This document shows, one piece after another, positions 1 to 9,192 of a stretch of 64,000 bases of DNA. The notes under the pieces are model-generated. The model worked only from the letters and a program-made list of their open reading frames with translations. It searched no databases and was not told the origin of the DNA. Both the position numbers and the translations under genes were made by a program. Each line of letters opens with the position of its first letter. Within the stretch, counting starts at the first letter, position 1. Source of the DNA: Desulfosporosinus fructosivorans (GTDB lineage: Bacteria > Bacillota > Desulfitobacteriia > Desulfitobacteriales > Desulfitobacteriaceae); assembly GCF_004766045.1 (NCBI RefSeq), contig NZ_SPQQ01000004.1, positions 372,001 through 436,000 of the forward strand, in the 5' to 3' direction.

Positions 1-453
1 GATGACAGACAGACCGATTTTCTTAACTTGTGCCACAAACTCTTCCTGCGAAAGCTCAACCCGAAAACCTGGCACCGCGCTGAGTTTATCAATTGTCCCA
101 CCGGTATGCCCAAGCCCTCTCCCTGACATTTTTGCGACAGGCACGCCGCAGGCGGCAACCATTGGTCCGAGGAGCAAGGTCGTCTTGTCTCCTACCCCTC
201 CAGTACTATGTTTGTCCACAAACCGTCCTCCGAGGGTAGAAAGATCCAGTTGCTCCCCGCTTTGGGCCATTGCCAGAGTAAGTTCGGCGGTTTCTTTAAG
301 CGACATCCCCCGAAAATAGATTGCCATAGCCCAAGCTGACATTTGATAATCTGGAATATCTCCCAAAACATAGCTATTAATAATAAATTGAATTTCCGCC
401 TTTGAAAGGGCTTCCCCATCCCGTTTCTTTTCGATCAAATCGACCATACGCAT
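1..453 (-). CDS. pdp: Pyrimidine-nucleoside phosphorylase, N-terminal 151 codons (cut by window edge)
   Basis: The reading frame starts at ATG 453 and runs off the left edge of the window without a stop. The protein begins [17 protein letters not shown] and carries the thymidine/pyrimidine phosphorylase signature around residues 80-90 (KHSTGGVGD), followed by the glycine-rich phosphate-binding stretch [11 protein letters not shown]. The enzyme cleaves thymidine, uridine or deoxyuridine with phosphate to the free base and (deoxy)ribose-1-phosphate. It is the last visible gene of a deoB-punA-pdp salvage group, and the sugar phosphate produced is the substrate of DeoB. A short repeat-bearing gap separates it from punA. 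Whether it prefers thymidine (DeoA) or both pyrimidine nucleosides (Pdp) cannot be told from this portion; Pdp is usual in Firmicutes. Confidence 0.93.
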   Translation of the reverse strand, partial: MRMVDLIEKKRDGEALSKAEIQFIINSYVLGDIPDYQMSAWAMAIYFRGMSLKETAELTLAMAQSGEQLDLSTLGGRFVDKHSTGGVGDKTTLLLGPMVAACGVPVAKMSGRGLGHTGGTIDKLSAVPGFRVELSQEEFVAQVKKIGLSVI

Positions 454-480
454 ATGAAATCACTCTTTTCTTTTGTCCAG

Positions 481-549
481 CATACTGGAGACTCTCGCAC
501 TGGTGGCTTTTGTCACCGAAGTTACGATGTTCAACTTAGTAAGTGAGTT
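481..549. repeat. Dispersed repeat family 1, degenerate copy
   Basis: CTGGAGACTCTCGCACTGG and ACGATGTTCAACTTAGTAAG match the ends of the element at 45825-45908. It fills the gap between punA and pdp. Confidence 0.45.
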
Positions 550-551
550 TC

Positions 552-1382
552 CTAAAGTACCTTTACTAGTGCCTGAACAAATTGCACAAATTGTTTCTCA
601 ACCCGCTCCGCGGTTTCCATGACTTCCACATGACTGAGTTTTTGCCCCAAGATACCTGCCGCCATATTTGTCACACAGGAGATGCCCAATACTCGCATTC
701 CTCCATGGTTTGCTACAATCACTTCTGGAACAGTACTCATGCCAACCATATCAGCACCAATCGTACGCAAATATTGTATTTCGGAAGGGGTCTCGTAGTT
801 TGGGCCGCTCACAGCCACATAAACCCCTTCCTGCGGATCAATCCCCAATTCTTTAGCGATCACTAAGGCCTTTTGTCGCCATTCCCTATTATATGCCTCG
901 CTCAGATCCGGAAAACGCGGGCCTAAATTTGATAGATTCGCCCCCCGCAATGGATTATCACCCATCAAGTTAAGATGATCTTTAATAAGCACTAGATCAC
1001 CCCCACTAAAAGAAGAATTTATTCCACCTGCCGCGTTCGTGACAATGAGCCCAGTCACTCCTAGGACTTGCATAACCCGAATTGGAAAGGTTACTTCCTG
1101 CATCGTGTACCCTTCGTAATAATGAAAACGCCCTTGCATGACCACAACTTTACGACCTTGAACTTTACCGAAAACCAATTGTCCTGCATGCCCTTCAACC
1201 GTGGAAATTGGAAAGTGCGGAATGTCTTTATAGGGAATCACCACTTGTTCCTCGACAAGATCAGCAAAAGCACCTAACCCCGAACCTAATATAACACCGA
1301 GTTCTGGTAACACTTCGACATTCTCCATAAGATAGCCGCGCGCTTCCGCCAGTTTTACACTATATCCCTTTTCCGATATCAT
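552..1382 (-). CDS. punA: Purine-nucleoside phosphorylase, trimeric type
   Basis: This enzyme phosphorolyses inosine, guanosine and their deoxy forms to base plus (deoxy)ribose-1-phosphate in the cytoplasm. The phosphate-binding motif GSGLG is near residue 35, HYYEGY, TNAAGGIN and SGPNYETPSE follow in family order, and GADMVGMSTVPE is the purine-binding region; length about 276 aa is normal for the trimeric PNP family. An ATG at 1391 overlaps the deoB stop in an ATGA arrangement, but the Shine-Dalgarno AAAGGAGG directly abuts it. The ATG at 1382, nine bases from that site, is the better start. It is co-transcribed with deoB and pdp, and a dispersed repeat lies between it and pdp. Confidence 0.96.
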   Translation of the reverse strand: MISEKGYSVKLAEARGYLMENVEVLPELGVILGSGLGAFADLVEEQVVIPYKDIPHFPISTVEGHAGQLVFGKVQGRKVVVMQGRFHYYEGYTMQEVTFPIRVMQVLGVTGLIVTNAAGGINSSFSGGDLVLIKDHLNLMGDNPLRGANLSNLGPRFPDLSEAYNREWRQKALVIAKELGIDPQEGVYVAVSGPNYETPSEIQYLRTIGADMVGMSTVPEVIVANHGGMRVLGISCVTNMAAGILGQKLSHVEVMETAERVEKQFVQFVQALVKVL

Positions 1383-1387
1383 CCATT

Positions 1388-2563
1388 TCATCCTCCTTTA
1401 ATTTCTGAATAAAAGCTCTTCCCATTGGCTATCGGCTCGGTCCCTAAGTATTCAGCCACTGTTGCCCCTAAATCCGCGAAGGTGGACCTAACCCCTAGGT
1501 TAACCCCCTTCTTTAGCTTTTGACCAAAAACAAGTAACGGAACATATTCCCGGGTATGATCCGAACCAGGCATGGTAGGATCACATCCATGATCAGCTGT
1601 AATAATCAGCATATCTTCGGAGCGCAGAGCAGTATAGATTTCTGGTAGGCGTTCATCAAACTCCTCTATAGCCTGCGCATATCCTTCTACATTATTGCGA
1701 TGACCATACAACATATCAAAATCGACAAGGTTGGTCATGATTAGACCAGCTTCCACCTTAGCCATATAGTCTAAGGTCTTTCTAACACCCTCCATATTCC
1801 CCTTTGTAGTTTCAGAATCAGTTATTCCTCTTCCCGCATAAATATCATAGATTTTCCCCACTGCGCAAACCTCAATCCCTCGTTCTTGCACATATTCCAT
1901 TAGAATTTTATGGGGTGGATCAATTGCAAAATCATGCCGATTTGGAGACCGATAAAAGTGCCCGGTTTCACCTAGAAATGGCCGCGCAATTACTCGTCCA
2001 ACTTGCATATCATCTAGCAGCATTGTTCGTGCGATCTGACAGATGCGCGTCAATTCCGCCAACGGAATAACATCCTCGTGGGCCGCCACTTGGAATACAG
2101 AATCAGCCGAAGTATAGACAATGGGCTTCCCTGTCCGTACATGTTCATCTCCAAGACGCTGGATAATTTCAGTCCCTGAAGCTACAACATTCCCTAAGAC
2201 TCTGCGCCCGATTGCTAATTCATAGCGTTCGATAAAATCAAGAGGAAAGCCATGGGGAAAGGTCGGAAGTGGTCTGTCTAAAATTACTCCAGCCATCTCC
2301 CAATGTCCAGTTGTTGTATCCTTACCAACAGACCGTTCCGCCATTTTTCCGAAATTACTATCTGGGTTAGGATGCGCTAGAACTCCAAGAATAGAGTCAA
2401 TATTCCCCAGTCCAAGTTTTTCAAGATGTGGGAGATGGAGTCCACCCCGCAGACGGGCGATGTTCCCCAAAGTGTGGCTCCCCAAGTCTCCATATTTCCC
2501 TGCATCCGGCATTTCTCCGATTCCAACACTATCTAGTACAATGATAATAACTCTCCGTGGCAT
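1388..2563 (-). CDS. deoB: Phosphopentomutase
   Basis: DeoB interconverts (deoxy)ribose-1-phosphate and (deoxy)ribose-5-phosphate, linking nucleoside breakdown by PunA and Pdp to central carbon metabolism. The 391-aa protein shows the alkaline-phosphatase-superfamily layout. The metal-binding Asp11 sits in VLDSVG, the phosphothreonine loop [10 protein letters not shown] lies at residues 80-89, and the C-terminal metal cluster is [17 protein letters not shown]. Its stop codon lies at the very beginning of punA, so the two genes are translationally close. It follows xerD by about 20 bases, the xerD-deoB-punA order familiar from Bacillus (ripX-drm-pupG). Confidence 0.97.
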   Translation of the reverse strand: MPRRVIIIVLDSVGIGEMPDAGKYGDLGSHTLGNIARLRGGLHLPHLEKLGLGNIDSILGVLAHPNPDSNFGKMAERSVGKDTTTGHWEMAGVILDRPLPTFPHGFPLDFIERYELAIGRRVLGNVVASGTEIIQRLGDEHVRTGKPIVYTSADSVFQVAAHEDVIPLAELTRICQIARTMLLDDMQVGRVIARPFLGETGHFYRSPNRHDFAIDPPHKILMEYVQERGIEVCAVGKIYDIYAGRGITDSETTKGNMEGVRKTLDYMAKVEAGLIMTNLVDFDMLYGHRNNVEGYAQAIEEFDERLPEIYTALRSEDMLIITADHGCDPTMPGSDHTREYVPLLVFGQKLKKGVNLGVRSTFADLGATVAEYLGTEPIANGKSFYSEIKGG

Positions 2564-2585
2564 GTTTACCTTTCACCCCTTATTC

Positions 2586-3479
2586 TTAATCCGCGCGCGG
2601 GTGTGACTTCTTAAAGACATCTAACAAGCGCTTTCGTGTCAGATGCGTATAAATCTGGGTTGTCGAGATATCCGCATGTCCCAGCATTTCTTGAACTGAA
2701 CGCAGGTCTGCCCCATGATCTAGCAGATGAGTTGCAAAACTGTGACGAAACATATGGGGCGAAATCGTTCGCTCAAGGTTATGGGTCTTTCCCCATTTTT
2801 TCAAGATGTACACCATCCCCTGTCGCGTGAGAGGGCGACCATGAACATTTAAAAAAAGTATATCGCTTTCCAGCTTTCTGCACAAACGCTTGCGCAAGGA
2901 ATTTATATAAACCTCCACCGCTCGAACAGCTGGGTCTCCTAATGGTATAATCCGCTCCTTATTTCCCTTGCCAAGACAGCGCACATATCCAACTTCCAAA
3001 GATACATCTGAGACGCGTAGCCCGATCAACTCAGAGACACGGAGACCGCTACTATAAAGAACCTCCAGCATCGCCAAATCTCGTAGGGCAAGATCGGATT
3101 CACCCCCTGCAAGTAACAGTTTATCCATTGTCGCTTCCGACAACACCTTCGGAAGCGGTTGATTTAATTTTGGTGTCACTAAATAAGTACTTGGGTTATC
3201 CTGTCTTATTCTTTCCTCCAACAGGAACGCAAAAAAGCCTCGTAAAGTTGCGTTGCAACGAGCAATACTTCGAGGGGACTTTCCGTTATCTTTCCACCTA
3301 AGAAGAAATAAAAATAGATCATTAGCCTCACATATGGTGAAATCTGTCCTCCTTTGGGTAAGGAAGATCGTTAGTTGGCGCAGATCTCGCTCATAAGCCT
3401 GACGTGTATTCTCTGAAAGCCCTCGTTCAACATCTAGGTAGATCATATACTGTTTCAGGATTTGTTCCTTGGAGGTCAC
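2586..3479 (-). CDS. xerD: Site-specific tyrosine recombinase XerD
   Basis: With XerC this recombinase resolves chromosome dimers at dif. Read from GTG 3479 the protein is 297 aa, the usual XerD length. The frame stays open upstream for another 70 codons, but that part has no XerD similarity and overlaps the preceding small gene. The GTG is preceded by a GGGGGGAG ribosome site. The core-binding SAM-like domain spans residues 1-90 and the catalytic domain 108-290. Catalytic residues are visible as Arg147 (GLRVSEL), Lys171 (GKGNKER), His242 and Arg245 (HMFRHSF), His268 (LGHADIS) and Tyr277 (QIYTH). The neighbours match the conserved yqzK-xerD-deoB block, which supports a housekeeping XerD and not an integrase of a mobile element. 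Confidence 0.96.
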   Translation of the reverse strand: MTSKEQILKQYMIYLDVERGLSENTRQAYERDLRQLTIFLTQRRTDFTICEANDLFLFLLRWKDNGKSPRSIARCNATLRGFFAFLLEERIRQDNPSTYLVTPKLNQPLPKVLSEATMDKLLLAGGESDLALRDLAMLEVLYSSGLRVSELIGLRVSDVSLEVGYVRCLGKGNKERIIPLGDPAVRAVEVYINSLRKRLCRKLESDILFLNVHGRPLTRQGMVYILKKWGKTHNLERTISPHMFRHSFATHLLDHGADLRSVQEMLGHADISTTQIYTHLTRKRLLDVFKKSHPRAD

Positions 3480-3540
3480 TTTTCTCCCCCCCTTTCTTAG
3501 AGACGTTCTACACAGGAAGGGGATTTTCCTTTTCAACTGT

Positions 3541-3780
3541 TTATTCTCTAAAATTATCACTCTTTCTGGGTAGCGGAAATAACTGTATAACAGACTCACT
3601 CCACCCTGGCGCTTCAACACGCTGTGGGTTTCCGATAGGTCTTTGTTCATTATGTAAGCGTGAAGACATCCAACTATTACACACCTCAACTAACTTTGGC
3701 AACAGTATGGCTAGTATTATAAGGAGGATAAATACCCTTCCCAGGTAAATAAAAAAGTCACTCCAGCGTTTTGTTGGCAA
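3541..3780 (-). CDS. Small membrane protein, DUF4227 (YqzK-like) candidate
   Basis: This 79-residue protein has one N-terminal membrane segment (about residues 9-30, YLGRVFILLIILAILLP), then a polar tail ending in a charged C-terminus. It starts with TTG at 3780 behind a GGGGGGAG site and ends 60 bases before xerD. In Bacillus the gene immediately upstream of xerD is yqzK, a DUF4227 protein of similar size and layout (short cytoplasmic N-terminus, one helix, about 40 further residues). The assignment therefore rests on synteny and architecture, not on a clear sequence motif. Function is unknown. The competing reading, an N-terminal extension of XerD in another frame, is less likely. Confidence 0.6.
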   Translation of the reverse strand: MPTKRWSDFFIYLGRVFILLIILAILLPKLVEVCNSWMSSRLHNEQRPIGNPQRVEAPGWSESVIQLFPLPRKSDNFRE

Positions 3781-3850
3781 TGCACTCCCCCCTATCTCTA
3801 AAACCTATGCATCGCCGGATTGTCCTTATCCTAGAAAATGAAGATCATAT

Positions 3851-3887
3851 AAAAAACGAGTGGAACCCGCTCAACGGATTCCACTCG
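3851..3887 (-). terminator. Rho-independent terminator after ald
   Basis: On the minus strand a stem of CGAGTGGAA paired with TTCCACTCG, extended by an inner CCG/CGG, is followed directly by six T residues. It lies about 50 bases after the ald stop codon and separates ald from the yqzK-like/xerD/deoB group. Confidence 0.85.
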
Positions 3888-3936
3888 AAAGATAAAGAAT
3901 CTTCACTTCTTGGATATTCAAGATATGAACCTAAAC

Positions 3937-5052
3937 TTAAAGTAAAGCTTCCTCTAGCGGAGTATACATAATATTAAGCCCTTCGGCGACTGCTTTATAG
4001 GTTAACTTTCTGTTAATGACGTTAATCCCTTTGCGAAGCGAACGGTTTTCCTGAATTGCTTTGAAATAGCCTTTATTGGCGATCTCAAGAGCATACTCCA
4101 GAGTTACATTGGTAAGGGCAAATGTTGACGTCCGAGCAACTGCTCCAGGTATATTGGCTACAGAGTAATGAACAACCCCATGTTTAATATATGTGGGATC
4201 ACTATGGGTTGTCACACGATCAATAGTTGCTATACTACCACCTTGGTCGATGGCAACGTCGACGATGACACTTCCAGGCGTCATTGCTTGCACCATCTCT
4301 TCTGTGACTAAATGCGGTGCACGGGCACCAGGGATTAGTACAGCTCCGACCAGCAAATCCGCTTTAGCTACGCTATCTGCAATATTAAAAGGATTGGACA
4401 TTAATGTTCTTACTCTACCATTGAAGGCATCATCAATCTCCCTTAAGCGCTGCGCGCTCCTTTCAACAATTGTAACTCTTGCGCCAAGGCCAATAGCCAT
4501 CTTAGCCGCATTAGTGCCCACAATTCCGCCACCGATAATGGTTACATTGGCAGGAGTTACTCCAGGAACCCCTCCCAGTAGGATCCCTTTTCCGCCAAAA
4601 GGTTTTTCAAGTAATTGTGCTCCGATTTGAATCGCCATCCGCCCTGCTACTTCACTCATCGGAATCAGCAGAGGCAATGAACCATTATCTAACTGGATGG
4701 TTTCGTACGCTATCGCAACCACTTGCTTATCCATGAGTGCTTTGGTTAATTCTGGTTCTTTGGCCAAATGTAAATATGCAAATAAAATTTGCCCCGGCTT
4801 AAAAAAAGAATATTCACATGCTAGCGGTTCCTTAACCTTTATAACCATGTCAGCATTCCAAACCTCTTCTGCTGAATCAAGAATCTGAGCACCCTCGTGG
4901 ATATACTCCTCATCGGTAAAGCCACTACCTTCACCTGCGGATTTTTCGACAACAACTTGATGCCCAGTCAATGTAAGAGCATGGACACCTGCTGGGGTAA
5001 TAGCTACCCGACTTTCATTGTTCTTAATCTCTTTTGGTATTCCAATCAGCAT
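3937..5052 (-). CDS. ald: Alanine dehydrogenase
   Basis: Ald catalyses NAD-dependent oxidative deamination of L-alanine to pyruvate and ammonia, and the reverse reaction. The 371-aa length is typical. Known catalytic and substrate positions are recognisable: Arg15 in NNESRVA, Lys74 in IKVKEP, His95 in AYLHLAKEP, the Rossmann motif [14 protein letters not shown] and the Asp of VDVAIDQGG. It starts at ATG 5052 behind GGAGGT, has its own probable promoter (TATAAT 5093-5098) and its own terminator, so it appears monocistronic. In spore formers alanine dehydrogenase is often needed for efficient sporulation, which fits the neighbouring spoIIM. Confidence 0.97.
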   Translation of the reverse strand: MLIGIPKEIKNNESRVAITPAGVHALTLTGHQVVVEKSAGEGSGFTDEEYIHEGAQILDSAEEVWNADMVIKVKEPLACEYSFFKPGQILFAYLHLAKEPELTKALMDKQVVAIAYETIQLDNGSLPLLIPMSEVAGRMAIQIGAQLLEKPFGGKGILLGGVPGVTPANVTIIGGGIVGTNAAKMAIGLGARVTIVERSAQRLREIDDAFNGRVRTLMSNPFNIADSVAKADLLVGAVLIPGARAPHLVTEEMVQAMTPGSVIVDVAIDQGGSIATIDRVTTHSDPTYIKHGVVHYSVANIPGAVARTSTFALTNVTLEYALEIANKGYFKAIQENRSLRKGINVINRKLTYKAVAEGLNIMYTPLEEALL

Positions 5053-5092
5053 AATACTACCTCCATCTCAATCATTAAACCCTCGTCTAGTT

Positions 5093-5122
5093 ATTATAAT
5101 GCAAGTCTTAACCCATACGCAA
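5093..5122 (-). promoter_or_regulatory. Probable sigma-A promoter of ald
   Basis: On the minus strand TTGCGT is followed after 18 bases by a perfect TATAAT at 5093-5098, about 40 bases upstream of the ald start codon. The -35 element is imperfect, so the assignment rests mainly on the -10 box, spacing and position. Confidence 0.5.
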
Positions 5123-5167
5123 GCAAATTAATGTACTCAACAGCTAAGCACCTACACTATCAATTAT

Positions 5168-5767
5168 TTAAAGGCCAAAAAAGCGAACTCCCAATATTGA
5201 AAAATACCCTTGCACTACGCCTACTGCGACTGCTCCAATAGTAACAAACGTTGCTGCAGCCGTATAATAAAGAAATTCTCTGCGTAGCGATTCCCCTCTA
5301 GCCTTCCCTCGAAGTAACAGAAATGAAAAGATAGTGGCAAGTCCTGCTCCAAGCAATAGTAACGGAATGGCTAAAAAGGCGGGAACAAGAACGGTTATTA
5401 GGATTAAGCCAAGCCCAAGCGTTCCTTTTACTCCAATAATAAAACTTACGGTAAACCCAAGAATAAATCCCCGTGTGAAGACAATGAGATAGATCAAAGG
5501 AGCGCCGATGATGGTGAGTCCTAAAATCCAAATTCCAGCCATCATTATAAACATATCCCTAGCAAGCTGTCCTAAGAAAATCGGATCTAGTGCTACGGGT
5601 TGGCTTTTTAAAAGTGTGTCCAAAAACTTCCCCAATTGAGATGTTTCTGATACCCCCAAGGCACCGACTCCGACCGCCCCAAACACCACACCCGCAAGAT
5701 AGACACTCGAAAGCGTGAGATAAATGACCCAATATTGACGAATATGCTCGCCAAGTTTTTTCCTCAT
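5168..5767 (-). CDS. spoIIM: Stage II sporulation protein M
   Basis: SpoIIM is a membrane protein that, with SpoIID and SpoIIP, drives septal peptidoglycan thinning and engulfment in the mother cell. The protein is about 199 aa with a basic N-terminus (MRKKLGEHIRQYW) and around five hydrophobic segments, including VYLAGVVFGAVGVGALG near the start and a glycine-rich helix with ILGFTVSFIIGVKG. These features match the DUF95/SpoIIM family. A first ATG at 5776 is fused to the GGGGAGGG ribosome site, so ATG 5767 is preferred. A CATACTTT sequence at 5819-5826 upstream resembles a sigma-E -10 box, but no convincing -35 was found. Confidence 0.9.
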   Translation of the reverse strand: MRKKLGEHIRQYWVIYLTLSSVYLAGVVFGAVGVGALGVSETSQLGKFLDTLLKSQPVALDPIFLGQLARDMFIMMAGIWILGLTIIGAPLIYLIVFTRGFILGFTVSFIIGVKGTLGLGLILITVLVPAFLAIPLLLLGAGLATIFSFLLLRGKARGESLRREFLYYTAAATFVTIGAVAVGVVQGYFSILGVRFFGL

Positions 5768-5917
5768 CCTTAGCATCCCTCCCCGTACATCCTATGGAAT
5801 TTTATTCCACAGATGGGGAAAGTATGTCCACAACTCTATAACTTAAACCCAAACACCCTCTATGAGTTTACCCTTACACCCCCTCTAACCTTTTACACCC
5901 TTCTCAAAATGTATAAA

Positions 5918-6454
5918 TTATCCCATCCGACCCTTGACAAGCAAAATTCCAAGTACAGTTTTAGCGTCTTTAAAATCGTTGTGTTGCGCCCTTTGTACAG
6001 CCTCATCCCAAGGAATTCTTTCCACCTCTATGAATTCGTCCTCATCTTGAGCCAGTGGATCCCAGACCAAATCCTGAGCAAGAAAAAGATGCATTACTTC
6101 ATCTGAAAACCCGGGTGTGGTATAAAAGGTACTGATATGTTCCATCGTCCCTCGGTACCCAGTTTCTTCCCGAAGTTCTCTCACCGCACAGTCAACGGGG
6201 GTTTCTTGTGGGTCGAGTTTTCCTGCTGGGATTTCCAAGGTTTTTTGAGCGATAGCATAACGATATTGCCGTACCAAGAGCACCTGTTGATCCATCAAAG
6301 CAATGATCCCGACGGCACCTGGATGCCTAACAACTTCTCGAGATGACGTAAGTCCATTAGGTAATCGAACTGTATCCCGTTCCACGCAGAGCAATCGCCC
6401 CTTAAAAATCACTTCACCACGGATGCGCTCTTCATGTTGGTCTAGCTCTTCCAC
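5918..6454 (-). CDS. nudF: Nudix hydrolase, ADP-ribose pyrophosphatase type
   Basis: The enzyme is expected to split ADP-ribose into AMP and ribose-5-phosphate. A full Nudix box (G-x5-E-x7-REUxEExGU) runs from Gly78 to Tyr100, with RELREETGY at its end. The preceding beta strands contain VRQYRYA and LEIPAGKL, which are characteristic of the NudF/YqkG ADP-ribose subgroup, and the 178-aa length agrees. It starts with GTG 6454 behind AAGGAA. In Bacillus the yqkG-type gene also sits beside spoIIM and the xerD-deoB block, which supports the assignment. The exact substrate is inferred from the family. Confidence 0.92.
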   Translation of the reverse strand: MEELDQHEERIRGEVIFKGRLLCVERDTVRLPNGLTSSREVVRHPGAVGIIALMDQQVLLVRQYRYAIAQKTLEIPAGKLDPQETPVDCAVRELREETGYRGTMEHISTFYTTPGFSDEVMHLFLAQDLVWDPLAQDEDEFIEVERIPWDEAVQRAQHNDFKDAKTVLGILLVKGRMG

Positions 6455-6537
6455 TGTGTTTCCTTCTTTCTAAAATATCACTGCTGTAGTTATTTTACCC
6501 CATATTCGGAACTAAAGACAAAGAAAAATTGCACTCA

Positions 6538-6561
6538 GGAGGCAATTCATGAATTGCCCCC
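6538..6561 (-). terminator. Probable terminator after the 2-oxoacid oxidoreductase operon
   Basis: A perfect 18-base palindrome (GGCAATTC/GAATTGCC with extra flanking pairs) lies about 50 bases after the gamma-subunit stop. On the minus strand the run TTTTT begins some eleven bases after the stem, so it is an imperfect intrinsic terminator. Confidence 0.55.
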
Positions 6562-6609
6562 TAAAACGACTAACTACTTTCTTTTTTACAACAATCACTT
6601 TTCCAGTGC

Positions 6610-7161
6610 TCACGAATGATATTCCTGAGCTAACTCGATTCCTATCTCCAAAGCTTGCCGATTAAGCGGAATGAGATTATGTCGATATTCTGGCAGAACC
6701 TTCTTTAAGGCCCCAATCACTGACTCAATCGTCACCGCCCGGGTTAAACCCACAAAAGCTCCGAGAATAATCATGTTGGAAACTCGAGAGTTTCCCAATT
6801 TCTCATTGGCGAGCTCAGTTGCAGGTATTTTTAGGACATTAAGATCTTGACGCTTGGATTCAATGTCGATCAGTGAAGAATTAATGAGGAGCCAGCCGCC
6901 GGGTTTGACATCTTTTTCAAATTTTTCTAAGGAAGGACGGTTCAATACTATCAACGTATCTGGTTCGGTAATAATCGGTGAACTCACCTCTACATCCGAG
7001 ATCGTAACGGAACAATTGGCTGTTCCGCCTCGCATTTCTGGCCCATAGGAAGGAATCCAACTCACATGTTTATCTTCTACGAGTCCAGCATAAGCCAGAA
7101 GTTGTCCCATGGACATAACCCCTTGCCCCCCAAAGCCGGCTAGGATAATTTCTTGGAGCAT
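6610..7161 (-). CDS. korC: 2-oxoacid:ferredoxin oxidoreductase, gamma subunit
   Basis: This 183-aa protein is the gamma subunit of a four-subunit ferredoxin-dependent 2-oxoacid oxidoreductase. It contains the family hallmarks AGFGGQGVMSMGQLLAYAG at residues 8-26 and a SYGPEMRGGTANCSV segment near residue 40. Its start overlaps the beta-subunit stop by one base. It contributes to the CoA-binding part of the complex that converts a 2-oxoacid, CoA and ferredoxin to acyl-CoA, CO2 and reduced ferredoxin. The order here (D, A, B, C in transcription order) is common for Kor/Vor enzymes. The linked leucine dehydrogenase and sigma-54 activator favour branched-chain 2-oxoacids as substrate, but 2-oxoglutarate cannot be excluded from sequence alone. 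Confidence 0.93.
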   Translation of the reverse strand: MLQEIILAGFGGQGVMSMGQLLAYAGLVEDKHVSWIPSYGPEMRGGTANCSVTISDVEVSSPIITEPDTLIVLNRPSLEKFEKDVKPGGWLLINSSLIDIESKRQDLNVLKIPATELANEKLGNSRVSNMIILGAFVGLTRAVTIESVIGALKKVLPEYRHNLIPLNRQALEIGIELAQEYHS

Positions 7162-7910
7162 TAAGCCTTCCCCTCCTCTAGCGTTTTTTTGACGCCGAGC
7201 GGAAAAATCGGAATCATGTTATCGACTAACCATTTTATTGCTTCCTTAGGCGTGTATCCCCAGTTTGTCGGACAGGTCGATAAGACCTCTACTAACGTGA
7301 ACCCACGCCCTGCGATTTGTAGTTCAAAAGCCGTTTTAATTGCCTTCTTAGCTTTGGCTACTTCTTGAGGATTGTGTACCGAAACCCTTGCAATATATGC
7401 CGCACCTTCTATGGTAGCGAGCATCTCCGAGACACGTAGGGGATATCCTTGGATAGCAGAGTCTCTCCCCTTGGGGGACGTTGTGCTTACTTGTCCGACA
7501 AGTGTCGTAGGGGCCATTTGTCCACCAGTCATGCCATATGTGGCGTTATTGACAAAGATCGTTGTTATTTTCTCGCTTCTAGCGGCGACATGCACAATTT
7601 CAGCAGTACCAATGGAAGCCAGATCACCATCCCCCTGATAAGTAAACACTATCTTGTCAGGATGGACTCGTTTGATTCCCGTAGCGACAGCTGGTGCCCG
7701 GCCATGAGCTGCTTCTTGCATATCAACGTTAAAGTAATTATAGGCCAAGACTGCACATCCTACCGGAGATACCCCAATGGTTTCTTCCTGCACTCCCAGT
7801 TCATCGAGCACTTCTGCAACCAGACGGTGGATGATCCCATGTGTACACCCTGGACAGTAATGGGTTCTGGCAGCAGTAAGGGCTTTAGGACGTTCAAAAA
7901 CAGTGATCAT
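7161..7910 (-). CDS. korB: 2-oxoacid:ferredoxin oxidoreductase, beta (TPP-binding) subunit
   Basis: The beta subunit binds thiamine diphosphate. HYCPGCTHG near residue 17 starts the domain, and the TPP/Mg motif is [12 protein letters not shown] followed about 25 residues later by [11 protein letters not shown]. The 249-aa length is normal. The coding region abuts korA (stop and start share TAATG) and korC, so the three are translated from one message. With the alpha subunit it forms the active-site dimer that decarboxylates the 2-oxoacid and passes electrons to the small ferredoxin subunit. No missing residues were noticed. Confidence 0.95.
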   Translation of the reverse strand: MITVFERPKALTAARTHYCPGCTHGIIHRLVAEVLDELGVQEETIGVSPVGCAVLAYNYFNVDMQEAAHGRAPAVATGIKRVHPDKIVFTYQGDGDLASIGTAEIVHVAARSEKITTIFVNNATYGMTGGQMAPTTLVGQVSTTSPKGRDSAIQGYPLRVSEMLATIEGAAYIARVSVHNPQEVAKAKKAIKTAFELQIAGRGFTLVEVLSTCPTNWGYTPKEAIKWLVDNMIPIFPLGVKKTLEEGKA

Positions 7911-8977
7911 TAGTTTTCCTCCTTCCCGCTTTTGACCCAGCGTATAATCTCTTCGAGAACAGCTCGGGTGGTTGGAACCATCCCTCCCGAGCGCCCGTAG
8001 AAATGCACGGGAACTTTAAACTCTAGGTTATAACGAATATCTTCTACCAACTGTCCCATACTCATCTCCACCGTAATAACATGGTCTGCTTGCTTACAAG
8101 CCTCCTGAAGAGCCTCCTTTGGAAAGGGGAATAAGGTTATTGGACGAAATAAGCCAGCTTTGATCCCTAAGGCTCTTGCTTGATCCACCGCTGCCTTGGC
8201 AATTCTAGCCGATGAACCATAACCAACTAGCACCAGTTCCGCATCATCCGTCTGATAGTTTTCCCAAAGGACTTCTTTAGCCATGCGATCATATTTAAGT
8301 TGAAGGTGATGATTATGCTTCTCGAGTTCTACCGGGTCAAGGAATAATGAGTTGATAACATTTGGCTTACGTCCTTTAGCTCCTGTCGTCGCCCACGGTT
8401 TTTCTGCTAACGTCCCTGGAGTTTCATCGGCTGGTAAATCCACACCTTCCATCATTTGTCCAAGTATGCCATCTCCTAAGATCATAACTGGGTTGCGATA
8501 TTCATCTGCTAGGTCAAAGGCTTTCCCCATCAAATCAACCATTTCCTGAATGGTTGCAGGGGCCAGAACGAGCAGTTTATAATCCCCATGCCCACCACCT
8601 TTGACTGCTTGAAAATAATCCGATTGTGCAGGTTGAATGCTACCAAGCCCAGGTCCTCCCCGTTGCATATTTACAATGACGCACGGAAGTTCCGCACCGG
8701 CAATGTAAGTAATACCTTCTTGTTTAAGGCTGATCCCCGGACTTGAGGAGGAGGTCATTACGCGAGCTCCGCACCCTGCTGCCCCGTATACCATGTTAAT
8801 CGCTGCTATTTCAGACTCTGCTTGGAGAAACACTCCCCCGACTTCTGGAAGGCGCTTAGCTAGATACTGTGGGATTTCATTTTGCGGGGTAATGGGGTAC
8901 CCGAAGAAATAACGACAGCCAGCGCGAATCGCCGCTTCCGCTAAAGCCTCATTTCCTTTCATAAGTACCTTCGCCAT
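7910..8977 (-). CDS. korA: 2-oxoacid:ferredoxin oxidoreductase, alpha subunit
   Basis: The alpha subunit (355 aa from ATG 8977) carries the pyrimidine-binding part of the TPP site ([15 protein letters not shown] near residue 27) and the [13 protein letters not shown] loop. An in-frame ATG further upstream at 9052 is rejected because it lies inside the ferredoxin gene, and AAAGGAGGAGAC sits seven bases before 8977. The start overlaps the ferredoxin stop by one base. In the assembled enzyme it supports oxidative decarboxylation of a 2-oxoacid to acyl-CoA with reduction of ferredoxin. Confidence 0.95.
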   Translation of the reverse strand: MAKVLMKGNEALAEAAIRAGCRYFFGYPITPQNEIPQYLAKRLPEVGGVFLQAESEIAAINMVYGAAGCGARVMTSSSSPGISLKQEGITYIAGAELPCVIVNMQRGGPGLGSIQPAQSDYFQAVKGGGHGDYKLLVLAPATIQEMVDLMGKAFDLADEYRNPVMILGDGILGQMMEGVDLPADETPGTLAEKPWATTGAKGRKPNVINSLFLDPVELEKHNHHLQLKYDRMAKEVLWENYQTDDAELVLVGYGSSARIAKAAVDQARALGIKAGLFRPITLFPFPKEALQEACKQADHVITVEMSMGQLVEDIRYNLEFKVPVHFYGRSGGMVPTTRAVLEEIIRWVKSGKEEN

Positions 8978-9192
8978 TACTTTGTCTCCTCCTTTCGTAC
9001 AGTGATCACGACATCTGGGCACATTCTGGCACAGAAGGCGCAAGAAATACACTTTTCTTGCTCAATCACCGTAGCTGGATGAAAACCCATCGCATTAAAA
9101 TGATCTGCCATTATAACGATATTTTTCGGGCAGGCGTCTGTACAAAGCTCACACCCTTTACAGCGATCTTCATCGAACTCAACTTTTAGCAT
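8977..9192 (-). CDS. korD: 2-oxoacid:ferredoxin oxidoreductase, delta subunit (2x[4Fe-4S] ferredoxin)
   Basis: This 71-aa protein contains two complete [4Fe-4S] motifs, CKGCELCTDACP near residue 11 and CISCAFCARMCP near residue 46. It is the electron-transfer subunit of the complex. ATG 9192 is preferred over an upstream ATG at 9267 because the extension has no ferredoxin similarity and would lie inside the preceding gene; GGAGGGGC precedes 9192. The gene overlaps the end of the upstream P-loop ATPase gene by seven bases, so both are tightly coupled. Confidence 0.94.
   Translation of the reverse strand: MLKVEFDEDRCKGCELCTDACPKNIVIMADHFNAMGFHPATVIEQEKCISCAFCARMCPDVVITVRKEETK

Noticed and set aside
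192..419. Minus-strand frame of 75 codons at the left end
   Set aside because: It overlaps the true pdp frame (ATG 453), which carries the phosphorylase signature; this frame has no similarity.
2586..3479. Phage or transposon integrase
   Set aside because: Synteny with deoB and punA and canonical XerD length indicate the chromosomal recombinase; no attachment repeats or mobile genes are near.
3480..3689. N-terminal extension of XerD
   Set aside because: It has no similarity to recombinases, overlaps the small membrane protein gene, and a GTG with a strong ribosome site gives the normal XerD length.
4193..4630. Plus-strand open frame of 145 codons inside ald
   Set aside because: It is the mirror of a well-conserved gene, has no ribosome site and is of low-complexity Ala/Ser/Pro composition.
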